Of a stretch of 14,154 bases of DNA, positions 6,934 to 12,687 are shown in pieces (positions within the stretch are counted from its first letter, which is position 1; each line of letters starts with the position of its first letter). A program made the translations under genes and the position numbers. The notes below the pieces were generated by a model that saw only the letters and a program-made list of their open reading frames with translations, was not told where the DNA came from and ran no database searches. The stretch lies in assembly GCA_050256015.1 (NCBI GenBank), contig JBFWIL010000045.1:1-14154 (forward strand), in the 5' to 3' direction. The stretch comes from JBFWIL01 sp050256015 (lineage in GTDB: Bacteria > Bacteroidota > Bacteroidia > Bacteroidales > Prolixibacteraceae).

Positions 6934-7428
6934 TTATTGCAGTTTTACCTCGTTCAGCAGTTCGTTTACCAGCTCTTCCTGTCCGGCTGTGTCTTTCAGT
7001 TCCCGCTCAATGGCCTTACCGGCTGCCAGCACGGAGAGTTCGACCACTTGTTTTTTCATCTCGCTGATGGCCGCTTCCTTTTCGGCGTTGATCTGCCGGC
7101 GGGCTGACTCGATCAGTTTTTGTCCTTCCCGGGCAGCCTGCTTTTTGGCTTCGGCCAGCATGCGGTCTTTCACTTCCCGGGCTTCACTGATGATGCCTTC
7201 TTTTTCTTTCCGGGCTTCGGCCAGGATCTTCTCGTTACCGGCCTTCAGGTTTTCCATTTCCCGGCGGGCCTGTTCTGCAGAGCTCAGGGCCGAGGCAATG
7301 GAGTTCTCTCTGTCTTTCAGTGCATTGAGAATGGGCTTCCAGGCAAATTTTTTCAGGATCAGCAGGGCAATACCAAAGATGATCACCATCCAGAAGATGG
7401 TTCCGTAATCCGGAGTTACAAATCCCAT
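6934..7428 (-). CDS. atpF: ATP synthase Fo subunit b
   Basis: Membrane-anchored peripheral stalk subunit, a dimer that keeps the F1 head from spinning with the rotor. The 164 aa product has one N-terminal transmembrane helix (about residues 8-26, TIFWMVIIFGIALLILKKFA), the KKFAWKPILNAL turn that marks the membrane exit, then a long charged Ala/Glu/Lys/Arg-rich coiled coil up to the C terminus. It follows atpE after an 80-base gap that contains a strong hairpin, and precedes atpH by three bases. Confidence 0.96.
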   Translation of the reverse strand: MGFVTPDYGTIFWMVIIFGIALLILKKFAWKPILNALKDRENSIASALSSAEQARREMENLKAGNEKILAEARKEKEGIISEAREVKDRMLAEAKKQAAREGQKLIESARRQINAEKEAAISEMKKQVVELSVLAAGKAIERELKDTAGQEELVNELLNEVKLQ

Positions 7429-7456
7429 GTTTGTTTTTGTTTGTGTGTTTTCAAAA

Positions 7457-7492
7457 CCGTCATGCTTCCCGGCAATCCCGGGAGCATGACGG
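7457..7492 (-). ncRNA. Strong intercistronic stem-loop between atpE and atpF
   Basis: CCGTCATGC (7457-7465) pairs with GCATGACGG (7484-7492); inside this another T-A pair and CCCGG/CCGGG follow after one bulged base, giving about 15 bp around a 5-base loop. On the transcribed minus strand it is followed by TTTT and then an A-rich tract before the atpF ATG. It is the most stable hairpin I can see inside the operon. Likely roles are protecting the 3' end of an atpB-atpE message or partly terminating transcription, so that the c subunit, needed in many copies, is made in excess. It is a cis element rather than a separate RNA gene, and the role is inference. Confidence 0.6.
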
Positions 7493-7508
7493 AACCATCA
7501 TAAATAGC

Positions 7509-7772
7509 TTACACGAAAAGTATCAGCGCGCAGATGATCACGGCAAAGAAGGCAACCCCTTCGATGAGTGCGGCCGATACGATCATGTTTGAGCGGATAT
7601 CTCCGCTTGCTTCAGGCTGCCGGGCAATGGCCTCCATCGCACTCGATCCGATCCGGCCGATACCCATACCGGCGGCCACTGCTGCCAGACCGGCTCCCAG
7701 GGCTGCACCCAGTTCGGCTACTCCGAATCCGATTCCGGTTTCCGCTAACAAAATAAATAAGCTTGTCATCAT
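7509..7772 (-). CDS. atpE: ATP synthase Fo subunit c (proton-type)
   Basis: Hairpin subunit of the rotating c-ring. The 87 aa product has two transmembrane helices (about 15-45 and 61-86) joined by the polar loop ARQPE at 50-54, which contacts gamma and epsilon. The first helix has the GxGxG packing pattern (GAGLAAVAAGMGIG). The ion-carrying carboxylate is Glu71 in AALIEGVAFF. Where the Na+-type ring of Ilyobacter tartaricus has Gln32, Ser66 and Thr67, alignment around ARQPE and the Glu gives Ile, Gly and Val, so a proton ring is expected. The start may be either of two adjacent ATG codons (7772 or 7769). It lies 21 bases after atpB and is followed by the strong hairpin at 7457-7492. Confidence 0.96.
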   Translation of the reverse strand: MMTSLFILLAETGIGFGVAELGAALGAGLAAVAAGMGIGRIGSSAMEAIARQPEASGDIRSNMIVSAALIEGVAFFAVIICALILFV

Positions 7773-7793
7773 GTTACATTTATATATTGGTGA

Positions 7794-8966
7794 TTAATGG
7801 TGTTTTTCCTGTATGGCCATACCGAAGTATAGGGCCGAGAGCAGGGTGAATACGTATGCCTGGATAAAGGAAACCAGCACGTCTAGCAGGGTGATGAACA
7901 CGGAGAAGAGTACGGAGACCACAGATACTCCTGCTCCTGCTGCGGCGCCCATCAGCGAGGAAAATATAAAGATCAGGCTGACGAACACAGAGATGATCAT
8001 ATGTCCCGCCATCATGTTGGCAAAGAGCCGTACCATCAACACGAAAGGCTTGGTAAACATGCCGGTGAGCTCGATGATGGGCATCAACGGCAGGGGCAGC
8101 TTCAGCCATGTAGGCACGTCGGGGTTAAAGATCTCTTTCCAGTAATGCCGGTTTCCGCTGAAGGTGGTCATCAGAAAGGTGAACAGGGCCAGCACCAGCG
8201 TTACCCCTATATTCCCGGTAACGTTTGCTCCGAAGGGGAAGACGGGAATCAGTCCGGTCAGGTTGCTGATCAGGATAAAGAAAAAGAGGGTTAACAGGAA
8301 CGGCAGGTATTTTTCTGCTTTTTCTGCTGAGCCGATGGCCGGAACTGCCACCTCGTCGCGCACGAAAAGGATGATGGGCTCAAAGGCATTCTGCAGTCCG
8401 GTAGGGGCCCGTCCCCGGTTGTGCCGGATGCTGCGGGCTATGCTGACAAAGAGGACGATGAGCAGGATTACGCTGACAAAAATGCCGGCCACCGTTTTGG
8501 TGATCGACAGGTCGACGGGCAGTCCGGTTATTTCGCCTGCCGCATTCCGTTCCACGATTTTCCCTGCGTGTGGTCCTTCTTCTTCAGGCTTAAAGCCTTT
8601 CCAGCTTTTTGTGCCGTGATGGAAGCGGGAAGAAAGGAAGAAGTGCCAGCCGCTGTTTTTACTGTAAAGTATTACGGGAAGGGGAACACTGAGATGCCGC
8701 TGACCGATGGTGGCAAGATGCCATTCGTAGGCGTCGCTCACATGGTCAATCACGAATTTCCCGGCGTCAAAGCCTTTTTTTGTATCTTCGTGCGCCGGCT
8801 CTTCTGCGGTCCCGGCGGCTGGTTGCGATGTAGCTTCTGCCTCCTGAGCTTTTGCCGTCTGAACTTCCAATGCCCGGCTGGCCGGTGCCTGTCCTGTTAT
8901 CAGGAATGCCAGCAGCAGACCGATGTATAGGTTTCGTCTTTTCCGGTTTTTTTTCTTATTCCTCAT
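7794..8966 (-). CDS. atpB: ATP synthase Fo subunit a with N-terminal extension
   Basis: Stator subunit that holds the two proton half-channels against the c-ring. At 390 aa it is far longer than the roughly 240-270 aa of most bacterial a subunits. Residues 1-33 are a very basic stretch and a hydrophobic segment that look like a signal peptide (MRNKKKNRKRRN, then LYIGLLLAFLITG). Residues about 34-155 form an Ala/Glu-rich linker and a soluble segment with HVSDAYEWHLATIGQRHLSV, which should face the periplasm. The canonical membrane core follows from about 157 to 385, with the essential arginine at 313 in KPFVLMVRLFANMMAGHMI and the last helix near YVFTLLSALYFGMAI. Such extensions are typical of Bacteroidota subunit a. 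It is 66 bases downstream of the small membrane protein gene. Confidence 0.96.
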   Translation of the reverse strand: MRNKKKNRKRRNLYIGLLLAFLITGQAPASRALEVQTAKAQEAEATSQPAAGTAEEPAHEDTKKGFDAGKFVIDHVSDAYEWHLATIGQRHLSVPLPVILYSKNSGWHFFLSSRFHHGTKSWKGFKPEEEGPHAGKIVERNAAGEITGLPVDLSITKTVAGIFVSVILLIVLFVSIARSIRHNRGRAPTGLQNAFEPIILFVRDEVAVPAIGSAEKAEKYLPFLLTLFFFILISNLTGLIPVFPFGANVTGNIGVTLVLALFTFLMTTFSGNRHYWKEIFNPDVPTWLKLPLPLMPIIELTGMFTKPFVLMVRLFANMMAGHMIISVFVSLIFIFSSLMGAAAGAGVSVVSVLFSVFITLLDVLVSFIQAYVFTLLSALYFGMAIQEKHH

Positions 8967-8977
8967 GATCGCGTAAA

Positions 8978-9012
8978 AATCTCTGTTAAATTAGCAAATT
9001 ACTATAGAGATT
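8978..9012 (-). repeat. Inverted repeat upstream of atpB
   Basis: AATCTCT (8978-8984) and AGAGATT (9006-9012) are perfect 7-base inverted arms around a 21-base AT-rich centre, between the membrane protein gene and atpB. The centre, read on the minus strand, contains TAATTTG, one base short of a -7 box, and no -33 box is placed correctly. It could be a weak mRNA hairpin; evidence for function is thin. Confidence 0.3.
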
Positions 9013-9032
9013 GTTCTTCGCGAGTCTGAATC

Positions 9033-9407
9033 TTAACAATTTCTTCTTTTCAGCATCCGGAGCAATTCGGAAATTTCCAGCAGGGTAAATACCAGATACA
9101 TAACCAGAAAGCTGATCAGTATGCTGCGGGCATATTCTCTTTCCATCCAGGCCCAGCCTATAGCCAGGGCCAGGAACAGCAGCATTTTAATAACGTGAGT
9201 AAACATGAAGGCCGGGATAAAGTGCCGTTCTTCCCGCAGGGAGCGGATCTGTATGGCGAAGAGCAGGTTGGAAAGCAGGAGCACGACCAGCAGCAGCACA
9301 ATCAGCGAGGGGGTGAAATGCTGGGGGATGAAAAGTCCGAACACCATGGCTCCGGCAGCCAGCAGGCATCCTGTCATCAGGAAGGATCGTATCATAAAAT
9401 GTTTCAT
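9033..9407 (-). CDS. Small four-helix membrane protein of the ATP synthase operon (AtpI-like)
   Basis: A 124 aa, strongly hydrophobic protein with four likely transmembrane helices, at about 7-27, 33-54, 66-86 and 92-114, and a basic C-terminal end (RMLKRRN). Its position directly before atpB and its topology match the place and build of AtpI, the small protein that assists c-ring assembly or ion supply in other bacteria, but I cannot find a decisive sequence signature, so the similarity is by position and topology. The start ATG overlaps the bactofilin stop (ATGA, four shared bases at 9404-9407), implying translational coupling. It probably takes part in Fo assembly; the exact function is unknown. 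Confidence 0.8.
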   Translation of the reverse strand: MKHFMIRSFLMTGCLLAAGAMVFGLFIPQHFTPSLIVLLLVVLLLSNLLFAIQIRSLREERHFIPAFMFTHVIKMLLFLALAIGWAWMEREYARSILISFLVMYLVFTLLEISELLRMLKRRNC

Positions 9408-9769
9408 AGCGGACCTGTTTTTTCGTGTTCATCCATGCAGCACGAACCTGAGAAGGTTGCTCCGGGCTCAATGCTGAACTGCCGGGTTTTTATTTCTCCT
9501 TTAACCCGGGCAGAAGCCCGTATTGTCAACATTTCTTCAATCCTGAATTTACCGTCCACGGAGCCTGCCACCTCGCAGTTTTTTGCGTTCAACTCTCCGT
9601 TCACCCGGCCCGGCTGGCCGATCACCACCCGACCCGAGCACTGAAGAGTGCCGTTCAGCTCTCCGTCAATGCGGATGTCTCCTTTCGCGATAACATCTCC
9701 TGTAATGCAGGTTCCCTTGCCAATCAGGTTTATGGCCGGGTGATCGATTGTTTTATTTGTTTTAGCCAT
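9404..9769 (-). CDS. Bactofilin (polymer-forming cytoskeletal protein)
   Basis: A 121 aa bactofilin-domain (DUF583) protein. Bactofilins are small right-handed beta-helices that polymerise without nucleotide and act as membrane-associated scaffolds. Here residues about 13-110 show the short beta-repeat pattern: LIGKGTCITGDVIAKGDIRIDG, GTLQCSGRVVIGQPGRVNGEL, CEVAGSVDGKFRIEEMLTIRASARVKGEIKTRQFSIEPGATFSG appears as successive strands with glycine turns. Short disordered tails flank the core, as usual. It is the first gene after a consensus promoter, and its stop overlaps the start of the small membrane protein gene, so it is co-transcribed with the ATP synthase genes. Bactofilin genes sit in this place in other Bacteroidota too; why is not known to me. 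An organising or assembly role for ATP synthase would be inference only. Confidence 0.9.
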   Translation of the reverse strand: MAKTNKTIDHPAINLIGKGTCITGDVIAKGDIRIDGELNGTLQCSGRVVIGQPGRVNGELNAKNCEVAGSVDGKFRIEEMLTIRASARVKGEIKTRQFSIEPGATFSGSCCMDEHEKTGPL

Positions 9770-9789
9770 GGTCTGGATTTATCAGACCA
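9769..9789 (-). promoter_or_regulatory. Inverted repeat over the -7 box, transcription start and start codon of the bactofilin gene
   Basis: TGGTCTG (9769-9775) and CAGACCA (9783-9789) are perfect 7-base inverted arms around a 7-base centre. The right arm runs into the -7 box of the promoter and the left arm ends on the ATG, so the expected transcription start lies within it. The size and symmetry fit a repressor operator; an mRNA hairpin is less likely because transcription probably starts inside one arm. Confidence 0.4.
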
Positions 9790-9819
9790 AATATACAATT
9801 TCCGCGCGCAAGTATCAAA
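9788..9819 (-). promoter_or_regulatory. Consensus promoter of the bactofilin-ATP synthase operon
   Basis: On the minus strand TTTG (9819-9816) and TATATTTG (9795-9788) are separated by 20 bases, an exact Bacteroidota promoter. The start point should fall near 9781, giving an unusually short leader of roughly 12 bases before the bactofilin ATG at 9769. No other convincing promoter was seen before atpB, so this probably drives the whole eight-gene operon. Confidence 0.8.
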
Positions 9820-9893
9820 CGGTGTTCACGGCGATGTGACTGTTTGTGAAGAGGCGTGTGTCTCCGGTGGTGTTTTGTTACAGCTTTCGGCGG

Positions 9894-10361
9894 TTAACGG
9901 TTAAAATGGTAAAGGAAGGTGATTTCTCCCTCGAAAGCCGGCTTTTTGTTGCCTTCGATTTCCATGGTCACCTTCAGCGTCACCTTGCTGATGCCCCGCA
10001 GGTCGGCTATGGATTTCAGCCACACGTGGGTGCGCAGCCGGCTGTTTACCAGCACGGGCTGACCGAACTTAAAGCGATCAATGCCGTAGTTCACCAGCAT
10101 GCTAAAGTTTTCCACCTGAACCGATTCCTGCCACATCACCGGCAGCAGCGAGAGGCTCAGGTATCCGTGGGCAATGGTATCGCCGTAGGGCGTTTCTTTT
10201 TTGGCCCGTTCCGGATCGGTGTGTATCCATTGGTGGTCGTGGGTGGCATCGGCAAAACGGTTGATCTGCTCCTGGCTTATTGTGTGATACCGGGAAACCC
10301 CCAGCTTTTGTCCCACATACTGTGCAAATTCTTCGTGACTTCGGATAATGAGTCGGTTCAT
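9894..10361 (-). CDS. MaoC/NodN-type (R)-specific enoyl-CoA hydratase-like protein
   Basis: A single hot-dog-fold dehydratase/hydratase of 155 aa. The motif INRFADATHDHQWIHTDPER (33-52) matches the MaoC hydratase signature; Asp42 and His47 have the Asp-x4-His spacing of the catalytic pair in (R)-specific enoyl-CoA hydratases such as PhaJ. TIAHGYLSLSLLP (62-74) follows, as in the NodN branch, whose members hydrate or dehydrate acyl-thioesters of unknown chain type. The end ITFLYHF is complete. It sits 46 bases behind fabH on the same strand, so the two are probably co-transcribed and the substrate may be an acyl-CoA or acyl-ACP linked to fatty acid metabolism; the true substrate cannot be read from sequence. 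I see no intrinsic terminator between it and the next promoter. Confidence 0.88.
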   Translation of the reverse strand: MNRLIIRSHEEFAQYVGQKLGVSRYHTISQEQINRFADATHDHQWIHTDPERAKKETPYGDTIAHGYLSLSLLPVMWQESVQVENFSMLVNYGIDRFKFGQPVLVNSRLRTHVWLKSIADLRGISKVTLKVTMEIEGNKKPAFEGEITFLYHFNR

Positions 10362-10407
10362 GATGTTATCTCGTTTTTTTCATTGTGTTTTGTTTTTTGT
10401 TTTGCTG

Positions 10408-11406
10408 TTACTGTCCGTCGTAAGCCCATTTTATGTACATGGCGCCCCAGGTGAATCCGGCTCCGAAGGCAGCCAGAATCAGTTTGTCGCCTTTTTTCAG
10501 TTGTTTTTCATAGTCGTACAGGCAAAGCGGAATGGTGGCTGCCGTGGTGTTCCCGTAGCGCTGAATGTTGACCATGACCTGCTCCGTGCTGATCTGCATG
10601 CGGCGGGCAACCGCTTCGATGATGCGCATGTTGGCCTGGTGGGGTACCAGCCAGTTGAGGTCTTCGGCCGTGATGCCGTGTTTTTGCATCAGTTCCACCG
10701 CCACGTCGGCCATGCGCGATACGGCGTTTTTAAAAACGGTGGGTCCGTCCTGGTGAATGAAATGTTCCCGTCCTGCCACCGTTTCTGCTGTAGCCGGGAA
10801 TTTGGATCCTCCGGCCTTGACATAAAGGTAATTGCGGCCTTTGCCGTCGGTGTGGTGCATATAATCCATCATGCCGCAGTCGTCGGCCGAGGGCTCCAGC
10901 ATCACTGCGGCGGCGGCGTCGCCGAAAAGCGGACACGTGGTCCGGTCGGTATAGTCGACGATGGTCGACATTTTTTCGGCAGCCACCACGATTACCTTTT
11001 TGTAGCGTCCGGTTTCTATGAAGGATGCCGCCGTAGCCATGGCGAAGAGAAAGCCAGAGCAGGCCGCGTTCAGGTCGAAGCTCCAGGCATTGGTTAGCCG
11101 TGCCTTGCGGCTTATGATGTTTCCTGTGGCCGGTACGGGTTTGTCGGGCGTTATGGTGGCACAGATCAGCAGCTCAATTTCTTCGGGCCGGATGCCGGTC
11201 TTTTCCAGCAGTTGCCGTACGGCAGCCGTTCCCATATCCGAGGAGCCCCTGCCCGGTTCTTTAAAGATCCTCCGTTCGCAGATGCCGATACGCTGCATGA
11301 TCCATTCGTCCGAGGTGTCGACCATGGAGCTCAGCTCATCGTTGCTTAGCCTGTACTCAGGTAGAAAGGCACCTATGCCCGTAATCGCAGCACGAATTCT
11401 GTTCAT
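10408..11406 (-). CDS. fabH: 3-oxoacyl-[acyl-carrier-protein] synthase III
   Basis: Starts fatty acid synthesis by condensing an acyl-CoA primer with malonyl-ACP. The 332 aa product has the complete Cys-His-Asn triad: Cys116 in AACSGFLF, His256 in VPHQAN and Asn286 in YGNTTAATIP, plus FGDAAAAVML and the C-terminal AAFGAGFTWGA. It is slightly longer than the 317 aa E. coli enzyme, with extra residues around 180-215 (HHTDGKGRNYLYVKAGGSKF), as in other Bacteroidota. I chose the ATG at 11406, giving MNRIRAAITGIGAFLPEYRL; an upstream ATG at 11442 would add 12 residues without family character and lies in a hairpin. Bacteroidota FabH often takes branched primers, but that is family knowledge, not visible here. 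It is followed by the MaoC gene and preceded by a gene-free gap. Confidence 0.96.
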   Translation of the reverse strand: MNRIRAAITGIGAFLPEYRLSNDELSSMVDTSDEWIMQRIGICERRIFKEPGRGSSDMGTAAVRQLLEKTGIRPEEIELLICATITPDKPVPATGNIISRKARLTNAWSFDLNAACSGFLFAMATAASFIETGRYKKVIVVAAEKMSTIVDYTDRTTCPLFGDAAAAVMLEPSADDCGMMDYMHHTDGKGRNYLYVKAGGSKFPATAETVAGREHFIHQDGPTVFKNAVSRMADVAVELMQKHGITAEDLNWLVPHQANMRIIEAVARRMQISTEQVMVNIQRYGNTTAATIPLCLYDYEKQLKKGDKLILAAFGAGFTWGAMYIKWAYDGQ

Positions 11407-11749
11407 GAAAACACGAAATTTTATGGGTGTACTTCCCGGCACCAGGCCGGGGAAGACGGATTTAACACATTATTATACGGATGAAATTTAAAGACCGAAG
11501 ATAGAGTGAAAAAACCGAAGTGCCAAGGGAAACGAATAAAAAGTAAATACACAACTCGTTTCAAAACAAATAATTAAAACGTTCCAAAATTTAATCGTAT
11601 TTTCCCCGATCCGGCTTGTGGGCTTGGTCCGGCAGTTCATCCTGATGCAAACAAACAAAGGTACAGGAATACCTCCCTGCACCTTGCAGTCTTTATTATG
11701 AGAACGGCATTTGCTTAGCTGTGTAGGCTTAGGCTGTCAATTATCTTTG
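11407..11749 (-). other. Gene-free gap between rpmF and fabH with possible fabH promoter and leader hairpin
   Basis: These 343 bases hold no gene I can support; the longest frames are about 60 codons and look like noise. A hairpin lies at 11432-11455 (CTTCCC/GGGAAG plus GGC/GCC with one bulged base), 26 bases before the fabH ATG. On the minus strand TATCTTCG (11503-11496) with CTTG (11527-11524) 20 bases upstream is a promoter candidate with one mismatch in each box, and TACCTTTG (11663-11656) is an exact -7 octamer without a -33 box. Short hairpins (11677-11689 and 11660-11673) lack T-tracts, so no clear rpmF terminator was found. plsX, often found here in other bacteria, is absent. Confidence 0.5.
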
Positions 11750-11935
11750 TTATACCGTTACTTCCTTTTCAATGGCCGGCTTTCCTCGGTAGTATCCGCA
11801 TTCCGGACAAACGGTATGGTATTTCACTGTGCTGCCGCAGTTCGAGCAGGTTGCCAGTGTGGCGGGAACTGTCTTGTCGTGCGTTCTTCTTTTATCCCTT
11901 CTTGATTTGGATTGTCTGTGTTTAGGATGTGCCAT
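11750..11935 (-). CDS. rpmF: 50S ribosomal protein L32
   Basis: Small zinc-ribbon protein of the large subunit. The 61 aa product starts MAHPKHRQSKSRRDKRRTHD, the standard basic N terminus, and has the four zinc ligands Cys30, Cys33, Cys43 and Cys46 (CSNC and CPEC), so it is the zinc-binding form rather than the cysteine-free form that some bacteria use under zinc shortage. The ATG start is 13 bases after the DUF177 stop codon, giving the conserved yceD-rpmF pair. Length is normal. Confidence 0.97.
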   Translation of the reverse strand: MAHPKHRQSKSRRDKRRTHDKTVPATLATCSNCGSTVKYHTVCPECGYYRGKPAIEKEVTV

Positions 11936-11948
11936 TTTATTTTAAATA

Positions 11949-12479
11949 TTAATCGTTCAATATATCTTTCAACTTGTCCCAGCGTTTGTCTGCATGCTTA
12001 CCGGGCCGTTCCTGTACGGAAAGCGCTTCCAGCCTTCTGAGCATGTCCGGATTGCAGGTGCTCCTTCCTTCCGCGTCGTCGGGGTGAACCTGTCTTGCCG
12101 GCAGGGAAAGAATGATGAAATCATAGATCAGTTTGGCCACGTTAAGCAAGGAGTCGGTTGCTCCGAGCCAGATGATGTCATCTTCCTCCTGTCTTTTTTC
12201 TTCACCAAATTTGACGAACACCCTGTTTTCACTTTTCACCGTTTGCATATAGCGGTCCAGGCATCGGTCGCATTGTACGTCAACCGTTCCGTTTACGGAG
12301 AACCAGAGGATCATCAGAGAACTTTCCTTTTCCAGCTTTACTTTTACATCTACTTCGCCGTCGTTAGCTAATCCTCCGTCGAAATAGTCAAAGAACCGTT
12401 TGTCGACGTGGTAGTCGTATGTGTGACGTCCCAGGGCGAGTCCTTTGAATGCGATGTTGTATGCCGACAGTTTTGCCAT
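11949..12479 (-). CDS. DUF177 family (YceD-like) protein
   Basis: A 176 aa protein of the DUF177/YceD family, linked by its constant place before rpmF to 23S rRNA or ribosome metabolism; the molecular activity is not established. The family's CxxC motif is seen in VQCDRCLDRYMQ, preceded by the strand segment SVNGTV, and an acidic middle (EEKRQEEDDIIWL) is followed by the helix LLNVAKLIYDFIILSLP and the late RRLEAL segment. The chosen ATG at 12479 gives MAKLSAYNIAFKGLALG, right after a promoter whose start should lie about 15 bases upstream. A longer frame reaches 12719, but those 80 extra codons cover the promoter and the dxs terminator and have no family character. It is 13 bases before rpmF and co-transcribed with it. 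Confidence 0.9.
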   Translation of the reverse strand: MAKLSAYNIAFKGLALGRHTYDYHVDKRFFDYFDGGLANDGEVDVKVKLEKESSLMILWFSVNGTVDVQCDRCLDRYMQTVKSENRVFVKFGEEKRQEEDDIIWLGATDSLLNVAKLIYDFIILSLPARQVHPDDAEGRSTCNPDMLRRLEALSVQERPGKHADKRWDKLKDILND

Positions 12480-12499
12480 TGCCCCGAAAAAAGTGACTG

Positions 12500-12530
12500 C
12501 AAAAGTATAAAAAATTGTGATTTGCCGAAA
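12500..12530 (-). promoter_or_regulatory. Promoter of the DUF177-rpmF operon
   Basis: On the minus strand TACTTTTG (12507-12500) is an exact -7 box, with TTTC (12530-12527), one mismatch from TTTG, 19 bases upstream. Transcription should begin around 12494, leaving a leader of about 15 bases before the ATG at 12479. The -7 octamer is identical to that of the rplM operon. Confidence 0.65.
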
Positions 12531-12579
12531 GTTTTTATCAAAAAATTCAACTTCTTTCAATGCTTTAATTTCCACAGCA

Positions 12580-12628
12580 TATATTCGTGGTGTTAAATAA
12601 GAAAACCCAGTAAAGCGAAACGAATATA
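12580..12628. repeat. Inverted repeat TATATTCG / CGAATATA
   Basis: TATATTCG (12580-12587) and CGAATATA (12621-12628) are perfect 8-base inverted arms with a 33-base centre, lying between the dxs terminator and the DUF177 promoter. It could be a regulator site or chance in AT-rich DNA; no partner feature was found. Confidence 0.25.
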
Positions 12629-12658
12629 CAAACCCGCCTGGTGCGGAAGCCGGAATGC

Positions 12659-12676
12659 CCCGGCTGTTTCGCCGGG
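12659..12676. repeat. Short GC hairpin downstream of dxs
   Basis: CCCGGC (12659-12664) and GCCGGG (12671-12676) form a perfect 6-bp stem with a 6-base loop. It follows the dxs terminator on the minus strand and has no T-tract; it may back up termination. Confidence 0.4.
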
Positions 12677-12687
12677 TCGAAAGCCAT

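Noticed and set aside
8995..9001. Separate promoter for atpB (TAATTTG on the minus strand)
   Set aside because: The element is one base short of the -7 consensus and no -33 box lies 19-21 bases upstream; co-transcription from the bactofilin promoter is simpler.
11407..11442. 12-residue longer start of FabH at 11442
   Set aside because: The extra residues are not part of the FabH fold and the ATG lies inside a hairpin; MNRIRAAITGIG matches the usual start.
11488..11682. 64-codon frame on the minus strand between rpmF and fabH, as a gene or plsX remnant
   Set aside because: The composition is Cys/Phe-rich without any recognisable motif and there is no PlsX signature; it looks like an open frame by chance.
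11742..11749. Plus-strand TATCTTTG as a promoter antisense to rpmF
   Set aside because: It matches the -7 consensus but the nearest TTTG is 28 bases upstream, too far, and no gene follows on that strand.
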